This document shows, one piece after another, positions 10,023 through 21,861 of a DNA stretch of 64,000 nt. Source of the DNA: Amanita rubescens. Taxonomy: Eukaryota; Basidiomycota; Agaricomycetes; Agaricales; Amanitaceae. Both the position numbers and the translations under genes were made by a program. How positions within the stretch are numbered: the first letter of the stretch is position 1; each line of letters starts with the position of its first letter. The stretch lies in the NCBI GenBank assembly GCA_015039365.1, contig WION01000005.1, forward strand, positions 186,001 to 250,000, in the 5' to 3' direction. Below the pieces are notes generated by a model. The model was not told the DNA's origin. It was given only the letters and a program-made list of their open reading frames with translations, and searched no databases.

Positions 10023-11415
10023 ATGACTATCAAGCAACGACGCAAAAACGATGACATGCTCAAAGTTAAATCGGAACTGAATACGAAAACTTGGGTTCGT
10101 GCCATGGATGCTGAGGTCCGTCTTGTCTAATGCGTTTGTACTAGCTCTCGTTAGGGCATGCCATAGCTGGGGTCGCGGTAACCGCTATCGTTGCAGTCAT
10201 TGCCTATCTGTTACAATCTAAAAACGTCAATAACGAGACCATTTTCAAAGTGGTTGACCTCCCTGGAAGAGGGAAAGGCCTTATTGCCACACGCGACATT
10301 GAGGTATTGCTAAGCAAGCATGCTCAAGCGTGGAATATTCTGAGAATGCATAGCAAGGTGAACTACTAATTCGAGAGAAACCACTTTTCACCGTACCCCA
10401 TACAAGTTAGTCGTTGTCTTCTTAACGCGTCGTAATTGTGACCAACTTCCAAAGTTTCCTCTGCACCAGCGCAGTTCGTATGGAATAAGGTCCAAAGCCT
10501 CACTCCGGTAGACAGAGAGTCATACATGAATCTCTCGTACGTGGGTTTACCCGAATGGGTTGATCCTCGAACACAGCACGAAGAAGTTGCATTGGCCATA
10601 TTCCAAACAAACGCAGTATCCGCCGGTGACAGCGTGGGGATTTTCCCGCGTATGGCACGTCTAAACCATGGATGTGCGGGAAGTTTCAATTCAGTCTATA
10701 GCTGGAGGGAGAAAGAAGAAGTGCTCGTTGTCCATGCATTGAAAAGCATACGTCAGGGACAGGTACCAGGCATGTACCATCATGCGATGACAACGGTACT
10801 GACGTAAGAGGTAGGAGCTTCTGACGACGTACATGGACACAAAACAGCCAAGGGTGCAGCGCCGGTAATGTTTACAAAGATTAACGAGATGTCTGAGCTA
10901 AGCTGTACACACAGAGCATACTTGGCAGAGCACTACGGATTTGAATGTAGTTGCAGCATTTGTTCGTTGCCGGATGAATTATCCCGAGCATCAGACGAAA
11001 GGCTATCTAAGATGGCGTCCCTGTACACGCGGTTCTCGAGCTGGGGAACCGGGAGTATTAGTGGCCGAGAGGCAATTGAGATTGCTAATCAAATCTGGGA
11101 GATAGGAGAGGAAGAAAGATACTGGAGCGAGCGTGGTCGACTCGCAGCTGATGCAGCGTGGGTAGCAACATCACATTCTGAGTAAGTTGCGGATTTAACA
11201 CATGACAAAGTATATCAATTGAAGTATTACTAAATTGTAGTTACGAAGCGACGCGGATGTGGGCAGAGACGGCGAGAAGGTGGTATGGGAAAGAGCTTGG
11301 GGAAGATAGTTGGCAAGCGATGGAGATGGCGGTGGCGGCGGAATCGGTAGAGGCGCGTGGAGGATGGGGATCACGTAAGCAGGAACACGTAGGAGGACCG
11401 GCACATACAAATTAA
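10023..11415 (+). CDS. SET-domain protein (SMYD-like lysine methyltransferase fold)
   Basis: The SET domain is split as in fungal SET5/SMYD-type proteins. The N-SET part is VDLPGRGKGLIATRDIEQGE, followed by REKPLFTVP. The core has ARLNHGCAGSFNSVYSW (NH.C motif, SAM and substrate site), then ALKSIRQGQELLTTYMD, then the post-SET part RAYLAEHYGFECSCSIC with Cys ligands. A putative TM helix (AIAGVAVTAIVAVIAYLL) precedes SET, unusual for nuclear methyltransferases and suggestive of membrane anchoring. Most junctions are phase-checked. The first is not settled: the obvious GTCCGT donor at 10116 needs a 29-nt intron, whereas a GTGCCA donor gives 57 nt. The start ATG at 10023 is therefore provisional. 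TAA at 11415. Confidence 0.78.
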
Positions 11416-11471
11416 CGGCGTGGGAGCACTGCAAATACGTCTCGCTTCGTCCGTCCACCCCCTCGGCAAGT

Positions 11472-13874
11472 ATGGCCTCTGCTCTACCCTCCCTCCTCGA
11501 CCTAACAGTCCCCAGAACAGCCTATATGGCACCATCAAATTCGGACGTCTTTGTCCTCGCTGTCGGCGTTATCTTAGCTGCAGTTTACATCTTTCGGGAT
11601 CAGATTTTTACTCCTTCCTCTTCTAAACCCGCACCAACAGTCACAAAGGCCGCTGCTACTGCTACAAATGGCTCCGCTAATCCCAGAGATTTCATTGCAA
11701 AGATGAAGGAGACCGTGAGTTAAGAATATCTACCCTTTTAACACCTCTTGTTTATTGCCGCGTGTAGAAAAAACGCCTAGTTATCTTTTACGGCTCACAG
11801 ACAGGCACCGCAGAAGAGTACGCCATTCGTCTCGCAAAGGAAGCCAAATCCAAGTTTGGCCTCGCTTCCCTAGTATGTGATCCTGAGGAATATGAATTTG
11901 AGAATCTAGACCAGCTGCCAGAAGATTGCGCCGCAATCTTCGTCATGGCCACATATGGCGAGGGCGAACCCACAGATAACGCTGTGCAGCTGATGCAGAA
12001 CCTCCAAGACGAGTCATTTGAGTTTAGCAATGGCCAGCACGCGTTACCGGGGCTCAAATACGTCGTATTCTCTCTCGGAAATAGGACCTACGAGCATTAC
12101 AATCTTATCGGCAGGACCATAGACAATGTGCTCACTAAAATGGGCGGAGTCAGGATTGGAGAACGTGGAGAGGGTGATGACGATAAGAGCATGGAGGAAG
12201 ACTATCTAGAGTGGAAAGATGGCATGTGGGAAGCTTTTGCCGCAGCGATGGGCGTCGAGGAGGGTCAGGGTGGTGACTCAGCAGATTTTGTCGTTTCGGA
12301 GCTCGAGTCGCATCCTCCCGAAAAGGTTTACCTTGGTGAGTTATTCCATTCAGTTTCTGTGCATTCCTGAATGTACCCCAGGCGAATACTCTGCTCGCGC
12401 GCTCACCAGGACCAAAGGCATTCACGATGCCAAGAATCCATATCCTGCGCCCATTTCGGTGGCGCGGGAGTTGTTCCAAGATGTCAGGAGCCGAAACTGT
12501 GTTCATATGGAATTTAGCACGGAAGGCTCCGGTATCAGTTACCAGCACGGTGACCACGTGGGCGTCTGGCCAACAAATCCGGATCTTGAAGTTACTCGTC
12601 TTCTGTGCTGCCTGGGCCTGTATGACAAGAAAGACTCTGTCATTAACATCGAGTCTCTTGATCCTGCGCTGGCCAAAGTGCCATTCCCGGTACCCACAAC
12701 ATACATCACTGTTCTCCGCCATTACATCGATATCAGCGCCGTTGCCGGTCGTCAGATCCTCGGAGCCTTGTCCAAGTACGCCCCTTCAGTAGAGGCTGAA
12801 GTTGCCTTGAAGAGGCTTAACACGGACAAGGAGGAGTACCACAACGTTGTCACCAATGGATGCCTTAAGCTCGCTGAAGTTTTGCAATTGTCAGCTTGCA
12901 ATGATATTCGGGCATTTCCCACTACGCAGAATACGACCAGCTGGAGTATACCATTTGATATCATCGTGTCGTCTATTCCCCGTCTGCAGCCCCGCTACTA
13001 CTCGATATCGTCCAGTCCCAAACTCAATCCTAATTCTATTCACGTAACGGCTGTCGTCTTGAAGTACCAGTCAGCTCTCACGAATCAGGTTTCTCAAAGA
13101 TGGTTATATGGTGTTGGATCCAACTTCTTGCTCAATCTCAAACTGTCTGCAAATAGCGAGCCGATACCCGTTGTTAATGAAGGTGGCTTCGAGCGTGCTG
13201 ATGTTCCTGCATACCTACTGGAAGGACCGCGGAGCGCATACAAGGATAATATCATTTACAAGGCACCGATTCACGTCAGGCGTTCAACGTTCCGTCTCCC
13301 TACGAATCCCAAGAGCCCGGTAATAATGATTGGTCCCGGAACCGTAAGTGTTCTCCCGCGTGAATCTATCGAATCTTGTTGACAGGTTGGCTTGCAGGGC
13401 GTTGCTCCTTTCCGCGGTTTTATCCAGGAACGTGTCTCCTTGGCCCGCCGTTCGATCGAGAAAAACGGCCCAGATGCACTGTCCGATTGGGGACAAATAT
13501 GGTTATTCTATGGTTGCCGTAGATCGGACGAAGATTTCCTGTACAAGGACGAATGGCCCCAATACGCAGAGGAACTCAAGGACAAATTTACGATGCGCTG
13601 CTCATTTTCTCGTGAGAAGTTCAACCCGGACGGAAGCAAGATTTACGTTCAGGATTTAATATGGAACGAAAGAGAAAAACTTGCGGATGCTATTCTCAAC
13701 GGCAAGGGTTACGTTTATATCTGTGGTGATGCCAAGAACATGAGCAAGGCTGTTGAGGAGACGCTTGCTAGGATACTGGGTCAAGCCAAAGGCGGAAGCG
13801 CCGAGGTGGAGGGCGTAGCCGAGGTCAAACTGCTCAAAGAACGGTCGAGGTTGTTGACGGACGTCTGGAGTTAA
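11472..13874 (+). CDS. ncp1: NADPH-cytochrome P450 reductase
   Basis: Four exons (11472-11714, 11768-12335, 12382-13343, 13398-13874) encode 749 aa, the normal length. Order: N-terminal membrane anchor (DVFVLAVGVILAAVYIF); FMN-binding flavodoxin (YGSQTGTAEEYA, ATYGEGEPTDNA, SLGNRTYEHYN); connecting and FAD domains (GDHVGVWPTN, RYYSISSSP); and the NADPH site (GPGTGVAPFRGF, FYGCRRSDEDFLY, YVYICGDAKNMSKAV), ending DVWS. All cofactor motifs are intact. The enzyme sits on the ER and passes electrons from NADPH through FAD and FMN to cytochromes P450 and sterol-pathway oxidases. No P450 gene is adjacent. The start is the first ATG of exon 1 and gives the expected short lumenal tail. Confidence 0.95.
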
Positions 13875-14099
13875 TCGCTGTAACGAATATTATGCGTAAC
13901 GTTTATTTTCTCTCTCTTCTGCATTTCTTAGATAGCAAGGTTGGGCATGGCGAGGACCACACAACACACTTCAGCTTCATTGCTCGCGCTCAATACTTGA
14001 TTAGTTTACGTGTACACTTCACTAAGTACCTTCAATTCTGTATATAGAGGAATCAATTTTTTGAACTTGACGGTAGCGACGGGTCCAACTTACTTTCCT

Positions 14100-15460
14100 A
14101 TGTTCAGGGCCTCGGCGCTGTCCATTAGCCCACCTGCGCGTTTTTTTCGGCCCTTCTCGACCTCTTCTCCTGTCACCTTCAGATCCTTCCATTCTGGTTC
14201 CGCGTCGCGACAAGAACAACAGCGGCAGAGTTTGGATGGAAGCCGCACGCCAGCAGATGGTTCCGAACCCGAGGCTGATTTGAACAAGCAGGTCCAAGAA
14301 GGTGTGGATGGTCTGGCCTCTGCCAGAAATCTCAGCACCAGCACTGCCGATGTACAAGTCCCTTCGCAGGACCGGACGACGGTGCCGAGCCACGACCATT
14401 CAGAACCACCATCGGGCACGTCCGCTTCCCAACCTGATGACGATTCTCCCCGACGAGCCGTTCCTCCCCCCAACCTCGAAGACATCAAGCAGCGCCTGCG
14501 GGAATGGTCGGAACAGACGGCCGTCGTGATTCGGAATCGCGCAGATGACTTTACTGCCCGGTCCAAGACAACTTTTTCACAGCTTGGTGCGCATTTGAAT
14601 AAGGTGACGGGGTATGAAGAAATTGAAGCGCTAAAGAGGCAGGTCGTCGAACAAGGTGCGTGTTATACTATCCTATAATTCCACTTTTGATGACACTCAA
14701 ATAAAATACACGACGAACAGAAAAAAAAATTACCGCAGCCCGGCAGGCCTCGCGAGACGCCAAACTGATGTACGAGCGATCCGTAATTCAACGGTCCAAC
14801 TCACAACGCGAAGTAAACGAGCTCTTACAACGCAAGTCGATCTGGACTGACAACGACGTCGGTCGGTTTACGACGCTCGTTCGGCAAGATCACCTCTATG
14901 AGCAAGAAGAGCAGCGTGCCAAAGCGGCAGTCGACGAGACAGAAGACGCGGTTGAGCGCGAATTTACCCATCTTATGAGGATCATTCTTGCCAGGTACCA
15001 CGAGGAGCAGGTGTGGTCCGACAAAATTAGAAGCGCTTCGACGTATGGACAGTTGACGGTCTTGGGGCTCAATTTGTTGGTGTTCATACTGGCCATTGTG
15101 GTGGTGGAACCGTGGAAGCGGCGAAACCTTGCAAAGACCTTTGAAAATAAAGTCCACGAATTGAGCATGGAAAATGCAGCAAAGTTGGACGCTAGTATGC
15201 AGGAGATTGGGAAGCAGTTGGCGCGGCAGGAACAACTAATCCAAGTGGCGCAGGATGAGCTGAAAGTGACACTTGATGCGATGGTTGAAATTGAAAGGGA
15301 AAATCAGGACAAGAGAGAGAATGAAGCTGAATCAGTCCCCGGGCCTGCTTCTGAGGTGGAGGATGTCAAACCCATGAGGGAACTGGACTTTTTTTGGGTT
15401 GGTGTAGGAGCTGGGGTGTTCCTTGCAACAACACTGAGTGGGTTATGGTTGGGTCGATAA
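14100..15460 (+). CDS. she9: She9/Mdm33 family mitochondrial inner-membrane protein
   Basis: Two exons (14100-14655 and 14721-15460, intron 65 nt, in phase) give 431 aa. The N-terminus is a probable mitochondrial presequence (MFRASALSISPPARFFRPF, Arg/Ser-rich), followed by a disordered Ser/Pro region. Next come long coiled coils with family blocks: KKITAARQASRDAKLMYE, NSQREVNELLQRK, WTDNDVGRFTTLVRQDH and EFTHLMRIILARYHEEQVWS. A TM helix (LGLNLLVFILAIVVVEPW) follows, then a second coiled coil and a C-terminal TM segment (FFWVGVGAGVFLATTLSGLW). In yeast this protein shapes mitochondrial inner membranes. Its stop lies only 33 bp from the stop of the opposing gene, so the 3' UTRs must overlap. 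Confidence 0.9.
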
Positions 15461-15493
15461 TGCATAATATATCATAGATAGTGGTTATCATTA

Positions 15494-16709
15494 TCATACA
15501 TTCACACTCTTATAGACTCTACAATGCACTCTGACAGCCCACTCAAAAAAGTTTCTTCCAAGACAAAATAAATGCGACCCACCTGTCATGTAAAAGTTCA
15601 CCTTTGCTCTCGTTCATCTGGCCTTCGGACCATTCATCCATATTCCACTTGATCCAACCCCAGCCGGTTTTGATCTGAACTCGTGAGCCAAAGCGAATTA
15701 AGAAGCTTCGTACGTACCTCAGGTTTCTTGTGCGGAGCAATCACGATAAGCCAGCGGGATTTTGTACTGAGTTCCCAAAGCAAGGAAAAGAGTTCAGAAC
15801 TGCTTTCGACGAGATGTAATGCGAATGAACAGACGACCATTTCTATTTTATTATCTTCAGAAGCAGATGGAATGGCGTCCAGAGTGTTCTTTTCCGCGGC
15901 GTGCATATCCGCGGATGAGAGACTGGACAGATCGGTAACAGATGACGGTAATGCGCCTTCAGCAACGTCCTTGAAGGATAATGCATCGCAAGCTAAGCCT
16001 GTTCTCTGTTTGAACGCTTCAAATGTGTACTTGGAAAGATGAGTTATTAATGACGATTCGTTAATAGATGAGATAGTAATGAATTACCGGATCGGCAGCC
16101 ATGAGATATGGCTGGGGAAATTCTGGACCCACTAGTACAAACGGAAGTTTGCCCTTTCTTTGGGGTATCTCTACCTGGGGTGCCTTTTCTTGCGAGCTTC
16201 GGTAAAGACTCTGTCCAGATTTAAGCCATTCTGCGAAAGCTATCGTCGCTTCACCACTGCATGAATGTGAGCGACATGCAAGCTATTTGCAAGATAATAA
16301 CTTTGTCCCACCTACCTGGAAACGGTGTTTTAGCCGGTCCACGTCACCAGCATTAGGCTGAAATTGACTGACCGCAAGCGATATCAAATAAAAGAGTCTT
16401 GCTTTCATTCTCGGTCGAGGTCAGGTATTCCTTTTCCATCTGCCACCATCTACCGCTGTTAGAGCCCGATAGAATCAGATCACAACATACCTGCTGAGCC
16501 AGGAGAACATGCAAAGTCTTACTCCAGGATAGTGTGGATTGCGGTAGGTTGCTCCCACTTTTTTGTAGTACTTCGTTAGTAGTGTTAGTCATAGAAGTTC
16601 GCCAACGCGGATTGGCAAGTTTCACCTCATCTACGCCATGTTCACCATAGTTATTGCGCATAGAGAGTGAAAGGATCCCACTCGCGACGGCGCGGTCGCC
16701 TCTCGACAT
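15494..16709 (-). CDS. SAM-dependent methyltransferase, fungal family, with 4-nt microexon
   Basis: Minus-strand gene from ATG 16709 (MSRGDRAVASGI), stop at 15494. Blocks in order: YYKKVGATYRNPHYPG, SRWWQMEKEYL, motif I DIACGSGEATIAFAEWL, VLVGPEFPQPYLMAADPYTF, MVVCSFALHLVESSSEL, WLIVIAPHKKPEIKTGWGW and LLHDRVHCRVYKS. Motif I can be read only if a 4-nt exon (GTAG, 16315-16312) is included between introns 16372-16316 and 16311-16257. The last intron joins HDR to VHCRVYKSVNV. The adenine-binding core (DIACGSG) supports SAM binding; substrate unknown. It is a conserved fungal protein, not part of a visible cluster. Its 3' end is 33 bp from She9. Confidence 0.78.
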
Positions 16710-18484
16710 GTCTGTGGTGACAGCGGATCGGGATGGAAGTCAGAGTTATTATTAGAATCAAAGTCGTTACGCGCGATCCTGTTGTAAGTTGTGTGTGTGG
16801 AATTCATTACCAGTGACCGTGCGTGAATGTACCGACTACACGATCAGATCAGAGTCATTAGATATTTATTTACTAGTAATTAAGGATGAACACTGCGACA
16901 TCTATCACTTACTAACAAACATCTGACAATGGTACGGTCCAGAATTCAAATGCGAACGACGTATTCAACCACTTGTAGCTTACCCGGTTGATCATGAGGT
17001 AAGCCTGTAACATGGCCGAGGACTAATGGATCAGCTAGTTCCAAAAATACGTCGACGTGTCACTTACAACAGATAAAAGCGAGTGCGAGAGATAGCTTGG
17101 CTTGCAGTATGCGCAGAGGTGGCAAGTAGATCAGTACGATATTGATGTCCTCTGGCTTGGTAGTTTCGTGTTGCTCGTTCGATGGTTTATATAGACTCAT
17201 GTCAGTTGGCGATTAGATAAAGGATGGTGGAAAATATGTGACGGAGACATGGTGGGCGGTGAAGATGGCAGGCTGTAACGTCTATTCTTCTCCATGAGAC
17301 AAAAAGTCACTTCCTTGCAATTATGGCGGTGCTGCGAAGGCAAGAAATCGGATGCTCCCTTCCTCGGTCTGACAAAAATTAGTTCCCCGTGAGTACTTTA
17401 GTACTAGCCCTGTCATGAAAAAGCCTACAATCTCCAGCTTTGTATGCCGTCTTCTCCGGAAACTTGTGGGAAGTTCTTGATTGTCTTGGTATCACTTTGT
17501 ACTGGTTCCATCACGAAGAGTGTGTCAGATATTCGATGTTATAGATAAAAAAGACACTAAGCCCTTCTCAGGCTCCATTTGGCGACAACCCACCTCTTTG
17601 GCCAGTATTTCAAAACCAGCCTAGGAGCTTCTGTCATGAAGGGTCAGCGCACTGCATTCAATTGACGTAGGTAAGGATGCTATGGATGATGTTTTTCTAT
17701 TGACGACAAGCCCATGTTTCAAAATGCTTGTTGCTGATCGTCAACATTCTGTCTTGAAAAGCACCGTAATCGGCGGAGTAGGGCAGCTAGACCCGTGGGC
17801 GTACAGGCCGGCGTGCACCAACATCCTGATAGTGGAACTCGCATCAGGATGAGTGAACTGGATTTCTTGCTCGCGGACCTCAAGGTCGGCACCAACCACA
17901 GGTATATCCCATTTCTCGTTTGCGGGTTTGCGAAAGCCATGAGAAGAGCGGCTTAAAATGCAGCCTGCGCTGGCTCACTTAGTGGAGGACCTGATACAGG
18001 CATCTAGATATTGTTGAACATCAGAGACGAACTCGCAGTTCAGTTCAGTTCCGTTTCGGTCAATCTGCAGGATTAGTATGTTTCCGCTAGTCTGAAACAC
18101 ATGTAGACAGTAGGTAGGTGACTCACGGTACCACCTCCCATCCGCTCGCCCCGGAGTTTACGGGGGCACACACCGTTTCCAGAAAAGCCATCGTCATATT
18201 TCCACAATCGGGTGATGACTATGGCATTCAGCCAAATGATTGGTTTTGATATCATGTCGTCACTTACAAAAGATAAAAATGTATTGGGTGAAACGCGGTG
18301 CATACGATATCGTTTTCAGTGTCAAAGACCACTTGAGGATTTGGTGCTATGTAGTTCACGTTAAGCTTGTACAATGTAATGGAAGCCGCGGCACCGAGTT
18401 CCGAAATAGCCGGTTAATACACTTCAGGCTCAGGTTCGCACAATCATCCAACGGGAGTCCCACTGTACAGGCTCTACACTTGAA
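16710..18484. other. gene-poor region with possible gene remnants
   Basis: About 1.8 kb with no complete gene. On the minus strand, about 17950-18415, frames with coding-like character can be read: NYIAPNPQVVFDTENDIVC, then FHPIHFYLL before a GTAAGT; WLNAIVITRLWKYDDGFSG; and DRNGTELNCEFVSDVQQYLD behind a CTGCAG acceptor. They cannot be joined into one gene with a start and stop. Near 16950-17200 a minus-strand TATATAA box is followed by a short hydrophobic frame (ILQAKLSLALAFIC) ending at another GTAAGTGAC donor. Decayed genes or unusual small genes are both possible. Confidence 0.4.
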
Positions 18485-19187
18485 ATGACTTCATTTATGA
18501 TCAAAGCACATGTAGACCGCGAGATACCGCAAGAATGGCGGAGTGACGCTGACTGCACCTTTTGTAGCATCATCCGGAACGAGCAACCTGCATACAGAGT
18601 CTATGAGGATGACAAGGTTATCGTTATACTGGGTGAGTGCAAAGGATAACTTAATTATCGCATACTATTCAGAGAACTGTGCATAACAGATATCTTGCCA
18701 TTGAGACCAGGACATATGCTCGTCATTCCTAAGGCGCATTATTCGCGTTTGTCGGAACTTCCGCAAGAGTTTGCAGCGGCTGTAGGAATCACATTGACTA
18801 AGGTGGCGAAAGCACTAACACAAGGTATGTTCCAGAAATCCCTGAGTGAAGCTTAACTCATGTACTGTGAATCGGCAATAGCGGTCGATAATACAGCACT
18901 GAATGTCGTGTGCAATCAGGAATATGCACAAGCAGTCCCTCACGTAAGCCCGGAAATGGATATTCCAACATGCATCTTGACAGTAATAGGTACATTATCA
19001 CATTATTCCTGCGCCTAAATTAGGTCAGCCTGAATCGCCCACTCTCGTCCCGAATGCCCTGCCGGGCGCAAGGGAAAGGAACCCAAGAACGATGAGAGAA
19101 ATGTACCAAATGGAATTTGAGGCAAGAAGTTCTCTGGACGATGATGACGCAAAGAACTTGCTGGAGAAAATTCGTACGAAACTTTGA
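18485..19187 (+). CDS. HIT-family (histidine triad) nucleotide hydrolase
   Basis: Four exons (18485-18632, 18690-18824, 18882-18943, 18990-19187) give 180 aa. DADCTFCSIIRNEQPAYRVY starts the fold and carries a CxxC-type Cys. ILPLRPGHMLVIPKAHYSRL follows, then NVVCNQEYAQAVPH, and the triad HVHYHIIPAPK is completed across the last junction. Members hydrolyse or transfer nucleoside monophosphates (HINT, Aph1/Fhit relatives); the catalytic centre His is present. The C-terminal extension (REMYQMEFEARSSLDDDDA) is charged and helical, longer than bacterial HINT. Substrate not predictable. The start is the first in-frame ATG (MTSFMIKAHVDRE); a second Met four codons on is possible. Confidence 0.88.
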
Positions 19188-19733
19188 CCGTTTTCAGTGA
19201 ATATAACTGTACTATACGTACATTACCTTGTTTGCAGGGTCTCTCCAACTGCTATCTTATCTGCGCACATTCTCTCACTACTCTGCTTCGGCCCGTCTTA
19301 TCATTCCGTTCTCGTGACGTGCATGTCAATTGAACGCTCTCTCGTGTTTATACTCCTTTTCCTCCAATGCGTGATCCATTTGATCACGAACATGAAAAAT
19401 TCCCGCTATTCCTGCTACGTAAGTAGTGGGTTCAGTCCTGCGAGCAACTGACAGTTTGCGTCACCCGTCACATGTCACACGTTTGATCGCTAGGCGGTCA
19501 CGTTTTCTTACCCACGTTATCCTAAGGAGATTCATCCGCTTTTCGAATGAGTTCAGTTTTTTCATGGGCGGTGCAATACTAAATCTTTGCGCGGGTGTCT
19601 ATCCTGGCATGTAGCGGGACCTGCGGCACATGTGCCGCTTTCCTTGTTTATAATAACCACGGAACCAAGTCACTGAATTTAGATCTACACGCGCGTGACT
19701 AAGGAAACACGACGGTCACACTTGCTAAACTCT
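19188..19733. other. intergenic, probable promoter of the histone-fold gene
   Basis: No gene seen. Pyrimidine-rich tracts and a TATA-like TTTATAATA at about 19645-19655, roughly 85 bp before the ATG at 19734, fit promoter DNA. Confidence 0.4.
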
Positions 19734-20527
19734 ATGTCCGAGAACTCATCGCAGGATGAGCTCGAGGAGCTCGAGAGTGAGAAGGCACAGGACCAGGACA
19801 CCTATGTATTATCTGAAGATGAAAATATAGCTGAAGCGGTTCAGGACGGAGAACCAAACGGAGACGAGCCGCCTACGAAGAAACGCAGGATACGCAAAGA
19901 GCCAGGTATCCTGACGCGTGAGTCGGGCAAATCACTCCTACCCTTCTCCAGGGTGCAAAAGATTATCAAGGCAGATAAGGTTTTCTCGTGCTCAAAGTGT
20001 CCGTTGTGCTTTCTTGTTGATGTCCGCGCACTGGTAGGAGATCCCTATCGTGGCAAAGGATGCGACGTTCTTAATATCGCTTGCGACGGAGGAATTTGTT
20101 AAGCGATTATGTCAGGCTAGCCAACGGGTAGCAGAAAGAGAAAAAAGGGCAACAGTGCAGTACAGGGATATCGGTAAGTTGTGATTCGCGTTAAGCCACG
20201 TTTGAGGCTAGATCCACTATGCAGCGACTGTCGTTAGGAAAGCAGACGAATTCCTGTTCCTCGAAGGTAGATGTTACTTGGTCCGAGTCGCCTGCGATTT
20301 CCTTAATTACATTCATAGAATTGATACCCTGGGCAACATCCGACGCGGCGCCTAAGAAGAAAATAGGGAAATCTCGTGATGCCAAAGAAGGCATCAGTGC
20401 CGCTCCGACATTGTTGGATCAGTTTGTGATAACGACAAAGAAGGATGGTGATAAAACGGATAACAGTAGTGTAGTTATGAACGACGATGGAACTATGTAC
20501 GTTGCAGGAGATGCAGAAGACGAGTAA
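19734..20527 (+). CDS. dpb3: histone-fold protein, Dpb3 / CHRAC1 type (CBF/NF-Y domain)
   Basis: Four exons (19734-19979, 20038-20173, 20225-20266, 20319-20527), all in phase, encode 210 aa. An acidic N-terminus with a basic nuclear-signal-like PTKKRRIRKEP precedes the histone fold: LLPFSRVQKIIKADKEIPIV, AKDATFLISLATEEFVKRL, REKRATVQYRDIATVVRKAD and EFLFLEELIPWA. A Lys-rich and acidic tail follows. This pattern matches the small histone-fold subunits of DNA polymerase epsilon and the CHRAC/ISW2 remodeller (Dpb3/Dls1, POLE4/CHRAC1), which pair with Dpb4. Polymerase versus remodeller use cannot be told from sequence. The donor of intron 1 is GTTTTC, non-consensus but the only one that keeps phase. 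Confidence 0.82.
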
Positions 20528-20576
20528 ATCTTGAACGTTTGAACGCTGGCAATTGCAAGTATGGGTATATGGGATA

Positions 20577-21861
20577 TCAGGTATCTCTAACTACGCTGTG
20601 AATTACCGTAAAGTCCAAAACTATGAATGTAATATACGATAGCAGCATGGCAACACCAATCCACCGGCTGAATCTCCCGGGTCCAAACCAGACAGTCAGA
20701 GTAAACGCGAGTGTCGATCCCCACATCACTGCCAGTTCCGGAATACTCACATTGTCTCCATTGAACTTACCCGACGAACCCGAGACCATGACAATCCCAC
20801 AACATAAGGTCAGAAGAAAGATATTACTTCCGGCTGTGGTAGCAACGAGAATGCCCATGTGGCCCCGACGTCCGCTCATGACGGCGATAAACTTTTCAGG
20901 CAGCGTGGTGGAAATTGCGAGTATGGTAACACCGAAAAGGACACTTGAGATATGAAATTCATCCACGATGGTAGTGGCGGCATGTGAAAGAATGTAGCCA
21001 GCTAGAGTGATGGCAAGGAGGCCGATAAAGAGATAAAATATGTGATATTTCAAGCTGGTCGATGTGGAGTCTTTGGTTGAATGTCCACCAGATTTGGCGT
21101 CTTCCTGAGAGAGAACGTCCTGCGCCCGATGAGCCGATTCGATTTCAACGCTGTTGTCGGCGTCGTCATCGCTTTCAGGATCTTCAGGAGCAGTGAGTCT
21201 TCCCCTACTTATCGCCCAGCCCACTGAACCGACATATATTACGAAGGATGTGAGCAAGATCGATCCGCAAACTAGCCAAATCGTCTTCCTGGAGAAATAA
21301 AGAACTGGGGTTGCAAATGTTGTTACGATGAGAAGTAGGGCCGAGTATATTCTGGAACTGTTGTCAAATTGTATATCTTTATTGGTGTCCTGGAAAATGA
21401 GGCCAAGTGAAAACGCCCCCAGAATGTTGGATATGGTGGAACCAATGGTGTTTCCGATTGCTAGGGCTGGGCGCCCCTGGGCAAGAGACGCAACAACAAC
21501 CGCGAGCTACGACGTTGATTTAACATAGGATCGGCACTCCAAAGCCGGAAATCGCTTTGCGTACCTCCTCCCATTCACCTCCTGCTGTTACAAGACCTAT
21601 GAGGGTCTGAGAGATACCAGTACGTCGGGCAACGATGGCGGTGTGATCAATGAATTTATCAGCGCCGAATTCTAGAAGGAAAAGGGTCGAGATGAAGACC
21701 GCAATATTGAAGGCGAGCACATCTGCATTGCTGGGTATCTATTATTAGCGAAATGGGAACCTGAAAATGGAAAAGAAACTGACATTTGCATCAGACTCTA
21801 GCTTTTGACTCTGGGTACTTACTCGGGTTCGTGTGTGTGTGTGGGGGGGAGAATGTCGCAT
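20577..21861 (-). CDS. sodium/calcium exchanger family membrane protein (CaCA)
   Basis: Minus strand. The first alpha-repeat reads LEFGADKFIDHTAIVARRTG, then SQTLIGLVTAGGEWEELAVV, then ALAIGNTIGSTISNILGAFS. Several TM helices and an acidic loop (PEDPESDDDADNSVEIE) follow. The second repeat has VLFGVTILAISTTLPEKFIA and ILVATTAGSNIFLLTLCCGI. Paired alpha-repeats with GNxxGSxxxN and TAGSNxF are the ion-binding core of CaCA antiporters, probably swapping Ca2+ or another cation for H+ or Na+ at an internal membrane. The first exon is inferred: ATG at 21861 (MRHSPPHTHTRTR) spliced to NADVLAFNIAVF; this start is the weakest part. It is transcribed away from DDB1, with only 73 bp between the proposed starts. 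Confidence 0.8.

Noticed and set aside
16900..17200. Pmp3/UPF0057-like small membrane protein
   Set aside because: The LPPL and LGxxxG-H pieces resemble Pmp3, but the rest does not align and the putative ATG overlaps the TATA box.
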